Assembly: GCA_002084535.1 (NCBI GenBank)
Contig: NBLI01000014.1
Coordinates: 1 to 17,573, forward strand
DNA length: 17,573 nucleotides
Direction: 5' to 3'
DNA from: Candidatus Zhuqueibacterota bacterium 4572_119
Lineage (GTDB): Bacteria; Zhuqueibacterota; Zhuqueibacteria; Thermofontimicrobiales; Thermofontimicrobiaceae
Part shown: positions 17,301-17,573 of the stretch, piece by piece
Numbering within the stretch: position 1 is the stretch's first letter
How the letters are laid out: each line of letters starts with the position of its first letter
Program-made: the position numbers and the translations under genes
The notes under the pieces: generated by a model
Databases searched by the model: none
Seen by the model: only the letters and a program-made list of their open reading frames with translations
What the model was told of the DNA's origin: nothing

Positions 17301-17573
17301 TATAAATCCAATAGTTAATACTTTATTTGTTAGTGATTCGATTTTATGAATTGATTCAGCATAAGTTGTATAGTAGCTATTCATATCCTGCATTGCGCCG
17401 TTCAGTTTATCAAAAATTTCCGGATTTGGATTAGCGATATAATTTTCAATCTCCTTTTTAACATTGACACCACATAAATAGCCATGCCATGTCGATTTTA
17501 TGACCTCTTGAAACTGTGGGATTTTAAGCGGCAACAAAATTCGAAGCCGGGAGACAAGAAGTTTTGCGTTGCT
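14343..17573 (-). CDS. Membrane hybrid histidine kinase HAMP-HAMP-PAS-HK-REC-REC-REC (5' end outside the window)
   Basis: The frame stays open to the right edge, so the true start lies beyond it. A TTG at 17535-17537 is inside the gene, not its start. 1076 residues are visible (numbered from the edge). Residues 1-84 are the helical end of an extracytoplasmic sensor; a membrane helix spans about 85-107 (IGFIIIVLLFCVIVFLTS); HAMP about 107-159 and a second HAMP-like unit 161-202; PAS 205-308; a heptad-rich coiled coil 310-397 full of Glu/Leu; H-box MSHELRTPLNS with His407; HATPase about 507-632 (TDTGIGIP, GTGLGLSIS). The three receivers have Asp738, Asp860 and Asp1007. In REC2 the conserved Lys is followed by Gly (IIKGI) where Pro is usual. 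No Hpt domain, unlike its three neighbours, so relay would need an Hpt in trans. It is the first gene of the visible kinase series and perhaps the signal input for it. Confidence 0.92.
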   Translation of the reverse strand, partial: SNAKLLVSRLRILLPLKIPQFQEVIKSTWHGYLCGVNVKKEIENYIANPNPEIFDKLNGAMQDMNSYYTTYAESIHKIESLTNKVLTIGFIIIVLLFCVIVFLTSLSISRAITEPISELVTSMDKVVVGDLSGEIKINSRDELGQLASSFNRMKQDMLQTISHANQIANGDYSNVILPKSDKDELSISLNQMTKALHESREYRNTIFNSIQVGAMLINPDSDEIEYVNPLASDMIGTDEETIVGNIYHKYISQTQMEDTGQEKTVKRFESILTKANGRKIDILISVRKINVNNQEIIMLTFLDISDRKDAERKKSEALYKLQVANEELEDYTEKLQSSQIKLEEQQEELQVSNEELEEKTEFLKRQKLEIENKNVELEKARSDIEHKAEQLELSNKYKSEFLANMSHELRTPLNSLLILSRDLADNSKNNLDEKQVEASEIIYKSGTDLLNLINEILDLSKIEAGMITIEFQSVLLNNIAQNIKRNFQHQADKKRLKLEVIVEPDLPEEIQTDQQRIEQIIKNLLSNAIKFTTAGGITVRIHRPDPAIKFIQKRLDHKHAVAISITDTGIGIPLEKQSIIFESFQQADGSTSRKYGGTGLGLSISLELAKLLGGELQLESKEGEGSTFSIIVPEKLDDNIVEKTIEDLTREKNGGKENDAVLPSLNLKKQVVAPSIEDDRKNLSRTDRKVLVIEDDLNFARTLYKFCQEKDFKFIHAGSGEVGIEMAKNYKPDGIILDIKLPGMDGWEVLNELKSDYKLRHIPVHVMSVDEEVPNYFARGAIGYFNKPITKEQLEDAFNKLNSFNLKESNEILIVEDDENMQKIITDLISSEELKVTAVGTGNSALEQLNRKEFDCMILDLNLPDISGFDLLENLSESKTGTIPPIIIYTGRDITQQEEFKLKKFASSIIIKGIKSEKRLLDETALFLHQVVEKMPEEKQKIISLLHNKEGLFKDKNILLVDDDVRNIFAVSKILEEREANVFSAVNGEKALKLLNKKPGMHIVLMDIMMPVMDGYETMQRIRAQKRFEKLPIIALTAKAMKEDRKKCIDAGANDYISKPLEISELLSLMRVWLYN

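Noticed and set aside
17535..17537. TTG as start codon of the rightmost kinase
   Set aside because: The frame continues open through the edge with plausible helical sequence, and a first membrane helix must lie further upstream.

Overview
All supported genes in this window lie on the minus strand, so transcription runs from the right edge toward base 1. The DNA is AT-rich, genes are tightly packed, and several starts have clear Shine-Dalgarno sequences (for example GGAGGAG before ugd and AAGGAG before the kinase at 11873-14305). Abundant hybrid kinases, an inner-membrane sensor and envelope-sugar genes suggest a free-living, probably Gram-negative bacterium. I cannot place it more precisely. 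The Shine-Dalgarno signals argue mildly against Bacteroidota. There is no tRNA, rRNA, CRISPR array or recognisable insertion sequence.

Right and central part (6597-17573): four large hybrid histidine kinases follow one another with gaps of 37, 44 and 51 bases, probably as one transcription unit. The first, cut by the window edge, is TM-HAMP-HAMP-PAS-coiled coil-kinase-REC-REC-REC without an Hpt domain. The next two are close paralogs with the order REC-kinase-REC-REC-Hpt and no membrane segment. The fourth keeps the kinase-REC-REC-Hpt core but has a multi-pass membrane sensor in place of the N-terminal REC. Every receiver has its phospho-Asp, and every Hpt and every kinase H-box in these four has its His, so the set looks like a working phosphorelay. 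No DNA-binding, GGDEF, EAL or other classical output domain is present.

Middle part (3138-6502): a stand-alone Rcp1/CheY-like receiver; a REC-PAS protein ending in an unusual CxxC...CxxC module; and a REC-PAS-PAS-kinase gene that appears broken in two by an out-of-frame internal deletion of roughly 140 bp. The kinase half also has Phe where the phospho-accepting His should be.

Left part (1-2813): a family 2 glycosyltransferase and a UDP-glucose 6-dehydrogenase gene (ugd), which point to extracellular or surface polysaccharide synthesis. ugd also carries an internal out-of-frame deletion (about 70 codons), and its original C-terminus is still readable in another frame. A hairpin followed by a T-run at 291-356 looks like its intrinsic terminator. 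The first 85 bases may hold the start of another gene leaving the window.

Points most worth checking: two similar deletion lesions within 4 kb (real decay or assembly error), the His-to-Phe kinase, the tandem kinase expansion with exchanged sensor modules, and the Cys-rich output module.
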